A DNA stretch of 64,000 bases from Glossina fuscipes (lineage: Eukaryota > Arthropoda > Insecta > Diptera > Glossinidae), in contig NW_023998414.1 in NCBI RefSeq assembly GCF_014805625.2, positions 38,202,148 through 38,266,147 of the forward strand, written 5' to 3'. Shown in pieces: positions 24,743 through 37,064 of the stretch. The notes beneath the pieces were generated by a model. It saw nothing but the letters and a program-made list of their open reading frames with translations. It was not told the DNA's origin and ran no database searches. The position numbers and the translations under genes were made by a program. Numbering within the stretch: the stretch's first letter is position 1; every line of letters starts with the position of its first letter.

Positions 24743-25240
24743 AACAAGTAGGAAAACTATATTCAGTCTTGATCGAATCTTTTATAACGATTACCGTCAT
24801 CTTAGAAAAGACAAAAAGAGAATAAAAGAACTAAATTTTCATTCTCCCCAATATTGGGTGAGGGCGCGTTTGATTATTTCTATTTGCAAAATAAAAGCTT
24901 TTGTCGCATAGGCGTGCGGGCGTTGTAGGTGTGTCCTTGGAAGAGTTTAAGTCACTTTCGAATTTTTTTTTGCGAATTCGTAGACGATATCTTGCCTTTC
25001 GCTAAAGGGAGAATGTCTACCATAGGTACTGCACAGCTACGCAGATGAACAAATGAATAGCTCAATGAACGGACATGTTTCGGCGCATTCCAAATTTGAA
25101 ATTGGCCAAGAATTTTTATACTTTATGAGGTTCACATTCATTTTTGCGAACGGGGGGAATTTTTCCAACAGGCATTACACGGACGGACAATCGAATAGAC
25201 GGACATGCCAAAGGCTATTAAAAATATAAACTTAAAAACA
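24743..25240 (-). repeat. Repeat family A copy
   Basis: The left end 'aaacaagtaggaaaactata' with 'tgatcgaatcttttataacg' is the reverse of the family 3' terminus. 'gtgcgggcgttgtaggtgtg', 'gaacggacatgtttcggcgc' and 'acacggacggacaatcgaat' follow in the expected reverse order. Confidence 0.6.
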
Positions 25241-26579
25241 AGAAATATAAATCGGATCTGCTATTGTTACCCTCTTTTTCGACCGAAAGTTCAAAAATCG
25301 ACAACGAAGATTATGGCGTCCGCACTTTGAGACTTAGATGGTATAATATCAATAAATTGTCTTAAAAAGGGCCAAAGGAGCGATCAACTTTGAATATTGC
25401 AAAACATGGTTAATGCATTTAAATGTTGAAATTTCCAAGGAAGACTGTGATCCTACGAACTTATTGAGTAATGCGTTGTACATATTTTGAAAAACAAAAA
25501 CGTTATAAGACGGGGTTATAATCTTTTCTCTTTGAGTTATTAAAAATGATTCCGTTTAAATGAAAATGGCGGGTAATAAAAAATGCATAACTCACCCCCG
25601 CATATCATTTCCTAATGATATAATACTGTTGTTGGTTTAAATTAGTAATTAAATGAGAAAATAATTCAATTCGTCTATGCTGCATAAGCTCGGTGTCTAG
25701 ATAAAAACGATTTATCTCGTCGTATTGAATCTCTTTCTCACACGCATTGATGGCGTCACGAAATATATATAACCAATAATTTTACTCAATAAGTCAACTG
25801 CCAGTTGCCAGATTCGCTTTTGAGAAACTCATCCAATTACATCGTCATAATTCGATCATACGCTACACCAAACGATTCGCTTTCTTGAATGCAAAGAAAT
25901 TTTGAATGCAGTAAATGAGTTTTCAAATATGAATTTTAAAGTACTTTTTTTATCGACTGAATGGATGCTTTGAACTTTCAAGGATATCGGGAAAACGCTT
26001 ATCATCTGAATATATTGGTTTCAGTGAAATTTTTGAGCTCTTTTCCAGCGATGCGTCGAAAGAATCAAATGTCAACTAAACCCCGGCAGGAAAATTACAA
26101 GTTAAGTTCTTCTCTCTTCGTTTTTCACTTCTCTAGCGCATTAATACACAACTTCACGAAGTGTTTTTATTCATTTAAAAAGTAAGTCAGTGTAGCTTCA
26201 TCGAGAAAACGATTGAATGAAAGACCATTGAGTGAACTGTTTCGAAAAGAGTCAATGCTTCTGTCAAAGAATAAAAAAAACTTGCACTAAACATCTCAAT
26301 GTTAATTATGAATTCAACTATGGAATTATAAATTTTCTTCTATCATTGCTCTACCATTTCGCAATACATAAAATATTATTATATATCCCGCGAAAGCGAT
26401 GCAGTCTCTAATATAAAAATCTTCGACGAAAGCGTATATGGACCAATTTAGTGAACAAGAAAGAATAGTTTTATGTTATTGTTACACTGCAATAACTTTC
26501 CGTTTATATACACTGCAGCAATCGTAATAGAAGAATATATTAAGATGCACGGTTATATGCAACACCTGGAATAACTTGA

Positions 26580-26775
26580 GACAGATCAACTTTTTATTAT
26601 ATTATAAGCTTGTCTGTCCATTTATCCATCTGAAATTTGTTGCTTTGATCCAAGGTTAAAAAACGCTATGAATAATGGTTAAGATCGGATCATTTCTTCG
26701 ATCAACTCATTCTATGAATGACTGTGTTAATCCAAATAGTGCGAGGTGTTTAATGGTGGGCAATGCCACACTATA
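26580..26775 (+). repeat. Repeat family B fragment
   Basis: 'aagcttgtctgtccatttat', 'gatcggatcatttcttcgat' and 'gtttaatggtgggcaatgcc' match the right-hand two thirds of family B. Confidence 0.55.
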
Positions 26776-27519
26776 TAATGTTCTTATTACTTTCCTCATA
26801 CAAATTTTTTTATAATATCTTTATGGAAACGCTTTGAAAAAATGTATACGAGAGACTGATGAACATCAACGAACAATCATAAAAAAACAATTTTTTTTTT
26901 TCTTAAATTTTCTACGTACATCGCTAACTATGAACGCATGAATTAAGTAATTTTTTTTTTTTTTTTTTTTTGCCTTCATATTTGCACATAAGATGGAGTC
27001 TCTCGTGTTCGATATGCTTTACAAAAGTCCCTTTGATGTTGTTGAGTGCATTTTTAATTCATTTAACTACAATTTTTTTTTGTCTTTTTTCACACACGTA
27101 ACTATAGGTTTAATAATTTTATTTCCTGTCATCTATTTTTCTAGACGGTTGCAGCAGTGGTGGCACCGCTTACCGCTTAAATAGTCCTAATTGTATAAGC
27201 CTTTATATGCACACGTTGAAGAACTTCCGATTCGAATTTCTGAGTGATGATGAAGTTGAATGACACATTTAACGTCCTTCGGCGGTTGGTTTAAAAAATA
27301 ACAAAAAAAAAAAAAAAAAAATTTAAAAAATATTTTATTGAAACGTATTTTTCTGTTTTTTGTAAATTTTTTAAATTAGAAGAATTTTTTTCGTGCCCCT
27401 TATAAGCAAATAAAAAACTGACTCCGTAATACCCAACACTGTTCAAGAATATTTAATCAAATTTTATATTAATTGAATAAAACACAAATGCGAAATTTTC
27501 AAAAAGTATTTCTATTTTT

Positions 27520-28430
27520 TGCTTTTTATACCAGTCATCGAAGGATGCAGGCATAGTCATCGCGTCAAAACGTTTGCACCGCCCAAGAGGAAGCTTCGTA
27601 GACGATATAAAACATATGTGCACTTGGTCAGCAGCAAACTCTGAATCGATTAAGGCATGTCCGTCTGTCCGTCTGTCCACCAATGTAATGTCTGTTGTAA
27701 ACATTCCTCTGACGGCAAAAATTAAGCTATCGTCGTCAAAATTGACAGCAACGTTAGAAGTACTTGCATGCAGGCTGATAATGAAAATGAAGGACATACC
27801 TACAGTGCTCGAAGGACATACCTACAGTGTCACGTAAACTAAGAACACCTCTGCTGTTCGAAAGTAATAAAAAATTTGATTTTTTGCTCATTACTCATAA
27901 ACTTGCGGCAGATAAATCTAGAAACAGTTGAACGTGCGTTCCTTGGACGCCGCTGTATGTCAAAAATGGGACACACGTCTATTCAATATTATAATGTATC
28001 AAGATTGAATTTTGTTTTTAAAAAAATTTAAAAAAGCACAGAAGCAAGTTTCAAGAGCGCTTCTTGACTCGTGTCAGCTTCGGAATGCATCTAAGCACGT
28101 CTGTCAGCTAATATCTATGATAAACATTTTCCCGTTCGCAGAAATGAAGCTAACGCTTACTTGCAAAATAATTTGTAAATGATGGAAACTTTTCAATGAA
28201 CACGCCTAAAACGCCCACTTGCCTTCGGGTTTTTTATTTGTTATTCATAAAGCACATCACATACATCATATAAATTTTTGCTTTGATTCTGAAAATAAAA
28301 AAAAAAAAATTCTGTCGCTCCTATTCGATATTGTCGAGTATAAAAATTTAGTTTTTTTTTCCTTTTTTTTAAGTCTTTTTTAGGATAAAAGATTCGGTCA
28401 CGACTGAATGTAATTTTCTTATTAGTTTTT
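27520..28430 (+). repeat. Repeat family A, long copy 1
   Basis: Starts 'tttttataccagtcatcgaa' and 'aaaacgtttgcaccgcccaa'. It then has the first core 'gcatgtccgtctgtccgtct', a second homologous core 'taagcacgtctgtcagcta' about 430 nt later, and ends 'aaaagattcggtcacgact'. Two other long copies (46.85 and 58.6 kb) share the landmarks in the same order. It contains a private direct duplication of a ~22-nt unit at 27789-27829. No coding capacity; the open frames across it are not conserved between copies. Confidence 0.75.
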
Positions 28431-30090
28431 TTTTTTTTTTTTTTTTTTTGTTTTTTTAAAAATTTTTTAAAAAAAAAAAAAAAACAAAACACTAAATAAA
28501 TTTTTATATAAATATGTTTTGTAAGCAGGAAACAGTTGCTATTTGTCATCTTAGGTGAAAGAAAAAAAAAAAAAAAACAAACAAAGACAAAGACTATTTT
28601 ATAAGCGAATAATGCACTTATAAGGAGGATACTATAATAAAGGAATTTCTCTTACTTGACTTCTGTACTCATGAACTGATTTTCTTTTGACTTTAAATTC
28701 TTAAGAAATTTAACCTAAAAATCGCAATGACGAAGAAAAAAAATATATCAATAATTAATCTTTTAATTGAAGGGATATTTTGTGTTTAATTTTTTGTGTT
28801 TTATTTTTCTAATTTTAATATCAAGTATTCGCCAAAGGGCAAAATAGCTAACCGAAAATCACTGTATTATGCATGTACGTAATACTACTACTTAGAAATC
28901 AGTACAAAGTATTTTTGATTCAATTGAATGGTATCCGTACATATAAATACATGTTGTAAGACTCGTTATATATAAATCATAATTACGCACGAGACAAAAA
29001 AAGAAGAAGAAGAAGAAGAAGAAGAAGAAAGGCAAATGAAGAAAATTCTTGGAAACACAATTTAATTGCCAAATTATGGTAAATAAGTCAAGAATAGAAA
29101 AAAATGATAGAAAACGAATTTTGATGATATTATAAAAAAAAAAAAAAAACAAGAAAAAGAAAAATAAATAAATAAAAAAAAGTGATCGTGAGTTTCGGAG
29201 TGAAACTCAATCGCCTTTCGTATTGAAACTATCTCTGTAATGCCAGTGTACGATCGACGACGAAAGAGAGCCTATGCAAATATATATTTTTTTTAAAAAT
29301 CGATATGAGAAGGTCGTTAGATTCCAGATTAGATTGATAGGGATTTACGATGAAAAATGTTTACCTATGCGAACCACTTTTACGCGTGTATTAGAAAAAT
29401 AAGTTGTTCAGCCTTTGGAACCTTTACGTTCTAACGCCTCTCGCTCACCTTATGGTCGAATAAATTTAATAATTATTTTCTTTTAATTTTTTTTTTTTTA
29501 ATTTTTTTCTTGACAATGACAAATATTTTTCTTTCGATAAGATGATAAAATATTTAGCGAAATCTTTGACAAGAAAATCTTCAAGGCCAATTGAATGTGC
29601 ACTCGCTTAATTCAATTTAAAATATTTAACAAAACAGAAATAAAAATATTAAGAATCAACAAGAAATTTATATACGTTTTTGGTCGATACTTAAGTATAT
29701 ATCAAGCGATTCTATATGTAAAACATTAAGTCGTTTTGTTTTTTCTTAATTTTATCACTTTAATGGGTCGTTTGTATTTTGTTTAATTAAAATTTTTTAT
29801 ACAACTCCGGCATATATTCACTCAAATTGCAATTTCATGTAATATTGATGTGTTTATGCGCAAAGTTTATTTGTGTGAAAACCAAATCAGAATTAGATGA
29901 AGTAGACGTACAGAAATTTCCGATATATGAACAGATAGATACATATAACAAAATACCACCTATGTACATATATATAGCTTCCTAATCATTGTGAGAGTAC
30001 GAGGTAGCTTCGACTTAGGTATCTATCCTTCAATCATTTGAAAGCCTAATAAAACTACTCACCTAATTTTATATATACACGCATACCACA
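28431..30090. other. Gene-free AT-rich spacer
   Basis: Poly(T)/poly(A) blocks near 28430-28485 and a (GAA)n tract at about 28999-29030, with no recognisable exon or element otherwise. Confidence 0.5.
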
Positions 30091-30099
30091 TGGATTATG

Positions 30100-30345
30100 A
30101 CGGAACGTTGACCGATTCAGTCACGACACTCGGCATAGTGGCACACTAGACGACACTGAACAAGTAATATTCAGTTGCCGAAGATGTAAGACATATGATC
30201 GCCCTAGATGCGGCTACCACGGAACGTTTAGGGAAATGCCCTGACAATGCGGAAGCCAGAAGCACCTGAAGTGAACAATTTTGTGACAAAGGTACGATAT
30301 GTATTACATCAGTTGTACAGACAGCGGGCGAAACAAAGGGGAAGT
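30100..30345 (+). mobile_element. Probable non-LTR retrotransposon (LINE) ORF2 3' fragment
   Basis: Conceptual translation gives 'DTLDDTEQVIFSCRRC' in one frame and, after a frame change near 30230, 'EVNNFVTKVRYVLHQLYRQR' followed by a basic tail and a stop. This resembles the extreme C terminus of R1/Jockey-type LINE polyproteins: a zinc-knuckle-like 'DT.EH..F.C.RW' segment, then 'W..V..FV..V' and a basic end. The region is less AT-rich than its surroundings. The call rests on short motifs and one frameshift. Confidence 0.4.
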
Positions 30346-30992
30346 GGAAGCCAGTAGGATAGTTCAGTAAGATCCACACTGACTGCACTCAGCCTCGGCG
30401 AAGTAATATCTAACAGAGGTCCCACATGCATGCTAGTAGAAGAAGTGAATGTGTGGTGATAGTGCAGATGATGAACCTGACTTGCTACTGATACGGGCCA
30501 GTAGTATCTTAGGAAGATTTCTATCTCGAGTTACTATAGCAAGAAAAAAAGACAAACATACACACACACATCTACACACACATTGTGGCAGAACGCTACC
30601 TTTCAGTGACCTTATGATATTAAGATATGCCATCGCAGGATCATTTTTGCATTGCCTGAAGAAGGATCCTAATAAATCGGTGATCCAAAGTAAGTTGCAG
30701 ATGTGCATATACGTATATCTTATTATCAACAATAAATGCAATTAGCACGTCCTCTGAAGGTTTAGAAAGCAAAAAATACCATTTTAGAGACCTAATATAT
30801 GAAACTCATATACTCATGGTTGTAATGTGTATGGAAAGTAAGTTGTTAAGTAAGTAATGTGATTTAGTTCGGAATTGAAATCTGAAGAGGTTTGATTATA
30901 TTCACTTGTTCAGCCAAAATTCTGCCGCCCCTCTCTTTCTCCCCTTCTCCTCCGCCCATACCCTTTCGTCACTCATTCCCTCTTTCTCTTTT

Positions 30993-31025
<33 letters not shown>

Positions 31026-31750
31026 TTCTTTGTTTCTTTCCTTCTTTCTTTCCTTCTTTCTTTTTTCTTTGTTTCTCTCTCTCTCGCTTTCTCGCTCTCT
31101 CTATTTCTTAATCCTTATCCAATAAAGAAGTCTCGATTAATTTGCAAATATCAAAATTTATTACCCTATAAAGTATACAGTTATTACTGCAGACTCAACC
31201 CATTATATACAGACACATGAGTTTTAGCAATACCGAGTATTCCGTATGAAATAAGTGTTGACTAAAGCAGGGAAACAGTTTCATTTCTTCTTGCTGAACA
31301 ACAATAATAGTAATGTATGAATAAATTCCATAATAATTACGTCCGCATTTGTTATTTGATTTCTAATGTCGAGTTATTTCGTTAAACTGACTTACGTATA
31401 GTAATAACATTGTTAACCTCTTTGGATTTTTTTTTTTGTTGTTGTTGTTTATTTTTTATTGTTAATTAGTTATTATTGGGTAATGGGTTATGTTCATAAA
31501 CACTACTCTCTACTGCCACTTTCATATTCGGCCATCTAATATTTAAGTACTTGCCATAAGAAGTGACAGCTGTGACGCTAAATGACAATTAATTTATATT
31601 TAAAGATTTTTAATTAAGATAAAAAAAAAAAATAAAAAAAAATTAATAAATAAATAAAATAAACAAAATAATAATGAATAAATAAATTTAAAGACTTTCA
31701 ATGTTTTTTGTCGTAAATCTTTTGCAATTTATTTATTAATTAATTAAACA
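30346..31750. other. Gene-free spacer
   Basis: Contains a CT-rich low-complexity tract (30983-31105) and a CA patch at about 30560-30585. No exon recognised. Confidence 0.5.
30983..31105. repeat. CT-rich low-complexity tract
   Basis: CT dinucleotides grading into CTTT/CCTT and TTTG words, responsible for Ser/Leu/Phe-rich open frames in two + frames. Confidence 0.9.
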
Positions 31751-31764
31751 ATAAAATTTGATTC

Positions 31765-31774
31765 TTTATTTATT
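31765..31774 (-). terminator. Poly(A) signals of the SmydA-like gene Z
   Basis: Two overlapping TTTATT words (AATAAA on the gene strand) lie about 95 nt after the stop codon at 31864-31866. Confidence 0.45.
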
Positions 31775-31863
31775 TGCTTGCTTTCATTTTGTTTTTGTTT
31801 TTGTACTAAAACCATACACAGCTAATGAAATACTGCCAGTTAATTATTTATTTCATTTTAATT

Positions 31864-32301
31864 TCATTGTATTTCTTCCATTATCAATTTTCTTAAAGTA
31901 CAGTCACCCGCTCCCAATTTCTTCAATATCTCTAAAATTTCTACGCGATAACGATCGCGATGTTGTTTTTGCTCTTCGGTATATTCATCTTTATTGAAAC
32001 GTGACATACGCCAGATAACATTCAATTTCGCCTCAACCAAAACGTAATTGGATGGTGGACAAAATTTCGGGCACATTTCATTAATAAATGTAATCATATC
32101 ACTGACACTGCTTGTATTGATCCGATTATTAATTGTATTTAAGGCAAAATCCTGATAGCGAGCCATTTTAGCATGAGGAAATATCGTATTGCAAGTTAGA
32201 CAATGCCAATCTGGTTGCAGAGTCTTCGTTTGAATGGGCAACACCAGTCCCTTACATTTCGGTTCTCGGCAAAGTAAAGCCGCCAAATAAGTGCCATTTT
32301 C
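31864..32301 (-). CDS. SmydA-like gene Z, exon 2 (terminal)
   Basis: 438 nt: ENGTYLAALLCREPKCKG and onward to KLIMEEIQ and stop. There is no ATG near its 5' end; it is opened by an acceptor TTTTAG. It continues the post-SET zinc region with C-x4-C and C-x2-C pairs. It has exactly the same length as the paralogous exon at 56374-56811. Confidence 0.9.
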   Translation of the reverse strand, partial: ENGTYLAALLCREPKCKGLVLPIQTKTLQPDWHCLTCNTIFPHAKMARYQDFALNTINNRINTSSVSDMITFINEMCPKFCPPSNYVLVEAKLNVIWRMSRFNKDEYTEEQKQHRDRYRVEILEILKKLGAGDCTLRKLIMEEIQ

Positions 32302-32475
32302 CTAAAAGTACAACAAATTGAAAAGGATAAAATGAAATGTTAGCAATAGTCCTGCATAAGTACTGAACCGTAACGAATTGTCGTCGATATGTCATCGACA
32401 AATATCATAGATATATTGATACTTGTTAAGCTTAACAAAAAAAACATAACGAATCGTTATTTGATTTCAAATATG

Positions 32476-32522
<47 letters not shown>

Positions 32523-34237
32523 ACATAGGTATATATATATATATATATATGTATACATAGGTACACAATATATTGAAATGAATATATAAACACTATCAAG
32601 ATAAATAAGAGGACAATAATTAATGAAAGAGATCGAAAGATACCATTAATTTGATTTCATGCAATATCCGAGGCAACTTGAAACGAGGCACCTTGGCAGC
32701 ACCCCTGTACGTGCTTACGTGCAAACTATTGGAAATGCGTATAAGTTTTCTCTCTTTATACACCACACCACTTGTGATGCAGGATATATTACATATGTGT
32801 GAATGAATATAATACCTCGAAGTATGTCTCTTTAGCAATCTATCTGTTCACTTATGTATTTTTGTTTTCAATACGATATTTGGTATACTGACGCTATTGA
32901 TAGTGAATAGGATCGCATCACTTTTGCGTCTACTACTCAAGCAATGAGCTATTTTGAAACAAATGAAAACGCTTTAGTGGACCAGGGCCCATCATAAAAT
33001 AACCTACACTACTTTATGTAATACCCTTCGGCTTTTGCAAGTAAAGTGCTGTATGACGAGTGCTCGAAGAAATGATCTGACACGAACTATTTTCAGTAGT
33101 GTCCGTTCTTGGGCGAAAATATGTCCGTCTACCATTCATTAAAATACCTCAAAAGTCCAAGCCGGCATAAGAAAGTGATTCTGATTCGATCGGTATAGAA
33201 AATGGTACCTCTGTCTCAAGTGTTTTGTAAGTGTTGCCAACTCAATGTATCCTTGCACGGCAAGTGGTGCAACGTTGTATGAAAGATATTCGAATTTTTA
33301 AAATCTTGCGACAAACCTCACTGGGTATGAATGCTTTGACGAGTGAATCAGATAATTTAATTTTTTGAATTATTGTGAAATTTTTGAAAAAATTAATTTA
33401 AAAATAACTGATGTCATTGCTCTTTTTTTTTAGCAGAAATACCTCGACTAGGGAAAGTTATTTTGGAAATGTAATTATTGCAAGGAAAAGAACTGGAACG
33501 TGATTGCGAGGAAAACATGTTGCAATTTACAAAATACAATTTTGAAGAGAGATTTTTGCTTTATCTGTAACCGGCTTGGCGGAAGACTTTTAATTAATTG
33601 CATGGCTTTGAACAAAATTGTGCTTAAAATCAAATTGCTCCCTGCACTTCTTCACGGGAAATCGCTTTTTATGAACTCTCTACCGTTTTTCTTTTTCATT
33701 CATTCATTGCTTAAAAAAACATAGTCGGGTAGGGACGACCATTACTTACTCTACACCAAATAGTGTAACAAATTCCTTCATTTATTTTCGTGATAAAATA
33801 TCAAATTGTTCCCCCTACAGAGCGAAAAGTTCAAAGCCTGAACTCACTTCGTCCAACCATAGCAAAATTAATCCTCTTCTCGAAGATTTATCATATTTTC
33901 TGCAAAAGTCACTAAACATCACCCTTTGTTGCCACATAAAGGCTTATTTCTCATAAGAACACTTATGTGGTCCGGTTCGGGGTGGATTAAATAGTCTTAC
34001 CTAGGTTCAAGTTTTGTGTACTTAATTTTCATGTCAGATTGCTATTGTAAATCGGTTTTGATCAAATAATAAAAATTGGGCTTTTTCTTATCAAAACCTT
34101 CCTATTCTCCGCATATTTCCGCCATAAATTATAAAATATTACTCTTTGTTACCATATAAAGGCTTACTTTCGCTGAGAACTCTTATATGAAATAAAAGAA
34201 AAAAAGATGGACGTTATCCATAATTGATATTTCATGT

Positions 34238-34268
<31 letters not shown>

Positions 34269-36501
34269 AGGATATATAAAGAGTTACTTTTCGTAGAGCC
34301 AGTTATATGGACTTTCGAAAATTGACTCATTCAACTCAAAGTTTCGATAATAAGATAATGCCATCATCTAGCAACTTTGATCGACAAACTTTGAGAATTT
34401 TTTTCATAAAACGGCTTCTTACAAAATAAAGAAGAAGACAGCGAGAGATCGTAAAAATCGGACTCAATTCATTTTTAATAGGATTCGTTCTTGGGGTAAA
34501 ATACGTCAGTGTAATAGTAACTTTTTTTTAACATATCTCAAAGCTTGTGTTCTATTGATTAAACATAAAAGTACATGGGCAGCGATCTTAGAAGAACAAG
34601 TGGACAGACCGACCGACATAGGTAAATCGGTATAGAAGATGATTCTAAGTCAATGATGAGTTTATTTTAAAGTTTTTTTTGTGTTTTACATACGCGCACA
34701 CAAGCTTAATATATTGCCCTTAATATAAGCGATACGATGCATATAAATAATCAATCATAAACAAAAGATAGATAGGCCATCAGCCATTTTTAACATAAAT
34801 CCGTGCAACACTGCCGTTTCTTTAAATAGGCAAGCTTAGGTGTGTGCACATATCAATCCGCAGAGCATTTGCAATAGCTAATGGATAGCCTTCAGTCGTT
34901 GTCAAAAACATATGTAATCAAGAGAATATGGGTTAAGTGAGACTAGGAAAGCTTTAGGGCAATTTCTTTTTTCTTTCTTTTTTTTTTTTTTTTTTTTTTT
35001 CTTTTGGTATTAACAGTTAAATAAAAAGTATTGATAGACCACATAGTCTAGACTATTCCCTAATAGGTATTATCCACACAATATCTTAAATAGATGATAA
35101 TTTTCATTACAAAATGAGTCAAAAAAAAAATGGTCAAAAATTATTTACATTTAAGGATAAGAATCCCTATATAACGTTAATTATTATTCCACACTATGCC
35201 AAAGATAACGCTGTTTGATTTCTAACATTCAGTCCCTTTGTATTGTGTTGTACTGAACTTGGTATACTCTGTCTAGTTATTAACTTTTTTCATTCGCATT
35301 AAAATTCAAAAAAAAAAAAATTTAACTAAACCACTATATTTACAATATTTATTGTGTCACGAATATCATTGATATCTATTATTAACTTAGTGGTAAAAAA
35401 TGATAGAATATATACTCATGATAATAATACAAAAAAAAAAGGTATATATATATATATGTATGAGAAACCTTATAATCAATATTTAGGCAATATCGTGTAA
35501 ACTCATATTTTTCTTATGGTTTTGTGTTTTCATTTTCTAATTAAATTAACGATTGAACCTTAATTTTGTTACCCTCAAAAAGAAAAAAAAAAAAAAAAAA
35601 AAACCAAACAAAAAGAATAAGAAAAACAATAACTCACTGTATTATCATTACAACGACTACAATCACATATAAATCCTTTTGTCATTTTCAAAAATATGCA
35701 TCGTGTAACATTACTCCATAAGATTTTTGTATATGTAGTTGTTATTTCGGCACCTTTAGGAATGAAACGTGCAGCCCGTACTACGGCCATAGTTCCATTA
35801 TCAAAATAATGACTAGCGTTCGGTGTGCACTCGTGATTCATTATGGCCGTCAATGGAAATAAGCCGCGAACCAAGGTGTCATGATCACCTTTACGGCAGG
35901 GAGCCTCAAATGCATTTGTATTGAGAACACCGACAACGCGAAATAAATTATCCATAAAGGTTTTATCAGTGGTTGGAAATTTGCGAAAACATTGCGCAGC
36001 TTTAATAATTTCCTGACGATAGCCGCGGTCAGCGTTCGCTTGCATCGCATTGACTAAAGCACGCTGATTAGTGTTTAATAGAAAAACTCGTATAGCGGTG
36101 AGTATGCGCAATGACATAGGATTAACAGTCATGGAGCTATCATCCTTTATTAAATCCATAGGCTGCCAACGTATAAACCAATCGCATTCGCCGCGATGTA
36201 TTTGGGAATCGGAACATACATCACATACAGGCAACGTGCAATTACGTTTGCAAAGGAAATCCTTGACCGGTAGCAATTTATGACAACACACGCACGTATT
36301 CAATATTGAGCCTTTGCGTGCTGTCGGTCCGACAACTAAAGCACGTTCACGGAATAATATTTCCCCTTCTGGTATGTCTGCGGTAGCGAAAACACCACGA
36401 CCGGCCACTTCGGAATGACCTACACACCATTTGGGTTCCGTGTCACGTAAATCATCTAAATGCAGGTCAATAAGGCGAGCAAGCTCAGCTGGTGTAGCCA
36501 T
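31864..36501 (-). CDS. SmydA/msta-like SET-MYND protein Z, 2 exons
   Basis: Exons 36501-35638 and 32301-31864 join in phase 0 to give 433 residues. The protein belongs to the arthropod SmydA/msta group of predicted protein-lysine methyltransferases; its real substrate is unknown. Visible parts: SET start GRGVFA (34-39). A MYND-type zinc module with ligands C70, C73, C84, C88, C93, C96, H102 and C106, all present. LNTNAFEA at 193-200. The SET core NHECTPN at 222-228. The SET tyrosine Y257 in ITTTYT. Post-SET C279-x-C281-x2-C284. The C-terminal exon adds a second Cys set (CREPKC and HCLTC) and a helical tail. An in-frame TAA lies 9 nt upstream of the ATG. Two further paralogous units lie on the same strand to the right. 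Confidence 0.9.
32477..32565. repeat. AT-rich minisatellite in the intron of gene Z
   Basis: AT dinucleotides punctuated by two copies of a 'gtatacataggta' word about 40 nt apart, which suggests a higher-order unit built on the dinucleotide run. Confidence 0.8.
32985..33235 (-). repeat. Repeat family B copy
   Basis: 'gggcccatcataaaataacc', 'gtgtccgttcttgggcgaaa', 'aaatatgtccgtctaccatt' and 'gattcgatcggtatagaaaa' are the reverse of family B landmarks in order. Confidence 0.6.
33780..34330. repeat. Repeat family C modules
   Basis: The module 'ctttgttgccacataaaggc ... taagaacacttatgtgg' at about 33923-33972 recurs at about 34142-34188 in slightly changed form ('ctttgttaccatataaaggc ... gagaactcttatatg'). 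A weaker version follows at about 34270. Related text is seen near 45.3 and 52.4 kb. Confidence 0.5.
34235..34265. repeat. (AT)n microsatellite
   Basis: AT run of about 30 bases separating two family C modules. Confidence 0.9.
34440..34650 (-). repeat. Repeat family B copy
   Basis: 'aggattcgttcttggggtaa', 'cgtcagtgtaatagtaac', 'tggacagaccgaccgacata' and 'aatcggtatagaagatgatt' follow the reverse family B order. Confidence 0.6.
35638..36501 (-). CDS. SmydA-like gene Z, exon 1
   Basis: 288 codons carrying SET-N, MYND, SET-C and post-SET. It ends RCNDNT at donor ACA|GTGAGT, phase 0. Reading on past the donor gives about 20 Phe/Ser-rich residues to a stop at 35575-35577, which is intronic. Confidence 0.92.
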
Positions 36502-37023
36502 TGCCTTTTAACCTCACTTTACAAAAATCAAACACGCGCACACACACTCGCTCCGTTTTATTTAATTTCGTTTGAAAAACAACAAAAAAAAAAAAGGCAA
36601 AAAAATAGTAATAATAATAAAAAGTGCTCTATTGCTTTTATGTTTTTTCCACGTCAACCAAATGTAAAGTAATGTTCCGCACTAAACAACTTGCAACAGA
36701 TAACTAAGCGGCATGTAGAACATCTAATGGCTCAACTGTGGGATTCTCTCTAGGTTTCTAGTTGTGCTTCTGTTTCTGTTTTTATTTCTGCGGCTGCTTC
36801 TGCTTTTGCTTCTTCTTTTTAGACATATATGCATGTTTGCTTAAATTTATGACCGCGTATATGTGCTCTTAAGTCGCATAAAAGTGTGAGCAGCAAAATA
36901 TGCGTGAATAACTAATGAAAAACGTGAGACAACATGCAAAAAAAGAAACAACACGAAGAAAATGTTAAATAACATTTTTAAAAATATGACTTTTGGATAT
37001 CTGATATGCAATGTGTGCCTGTC

Positions 37024-37064
<41 letters not shown>

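Larger units (their letters stand above)
21530..27519. other. Gene-free spacer with dispersed repeats
   Basis: No exon is recognised. Listed separately: family B copies at 22.4 and 26.6 kb and family A copies at 23.5 and 24.7 kb. The rest is AT-rich with short simple repeats. Confidence 0.5.
32302..35637 (-). other. SmydA-like gene Z, intron (3.3 kb)
   Basis: Bounded by GTGAGT and CTTTTAG on the - strand. It carries AT microsatellites, two reverse family B copies (about 33.1 and 34.5 kb) and family C modules (33.8-34.3 kb). Confidence 0.85.

Noticed and set aside
28241..28549. Lys-rich 102-codon open frame on the - strand
   Set aside because: Translation of poly(T)/poly(A) blocks and the end of a family A copy.
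31864..32286. Stand-alone 140-residue gene
   Set aside because: It has no ATG; the apparent first Met is a TTG. An acceptor site 15 nt upstream and the paralogue at 56374-56811 show it is a terminal exon.
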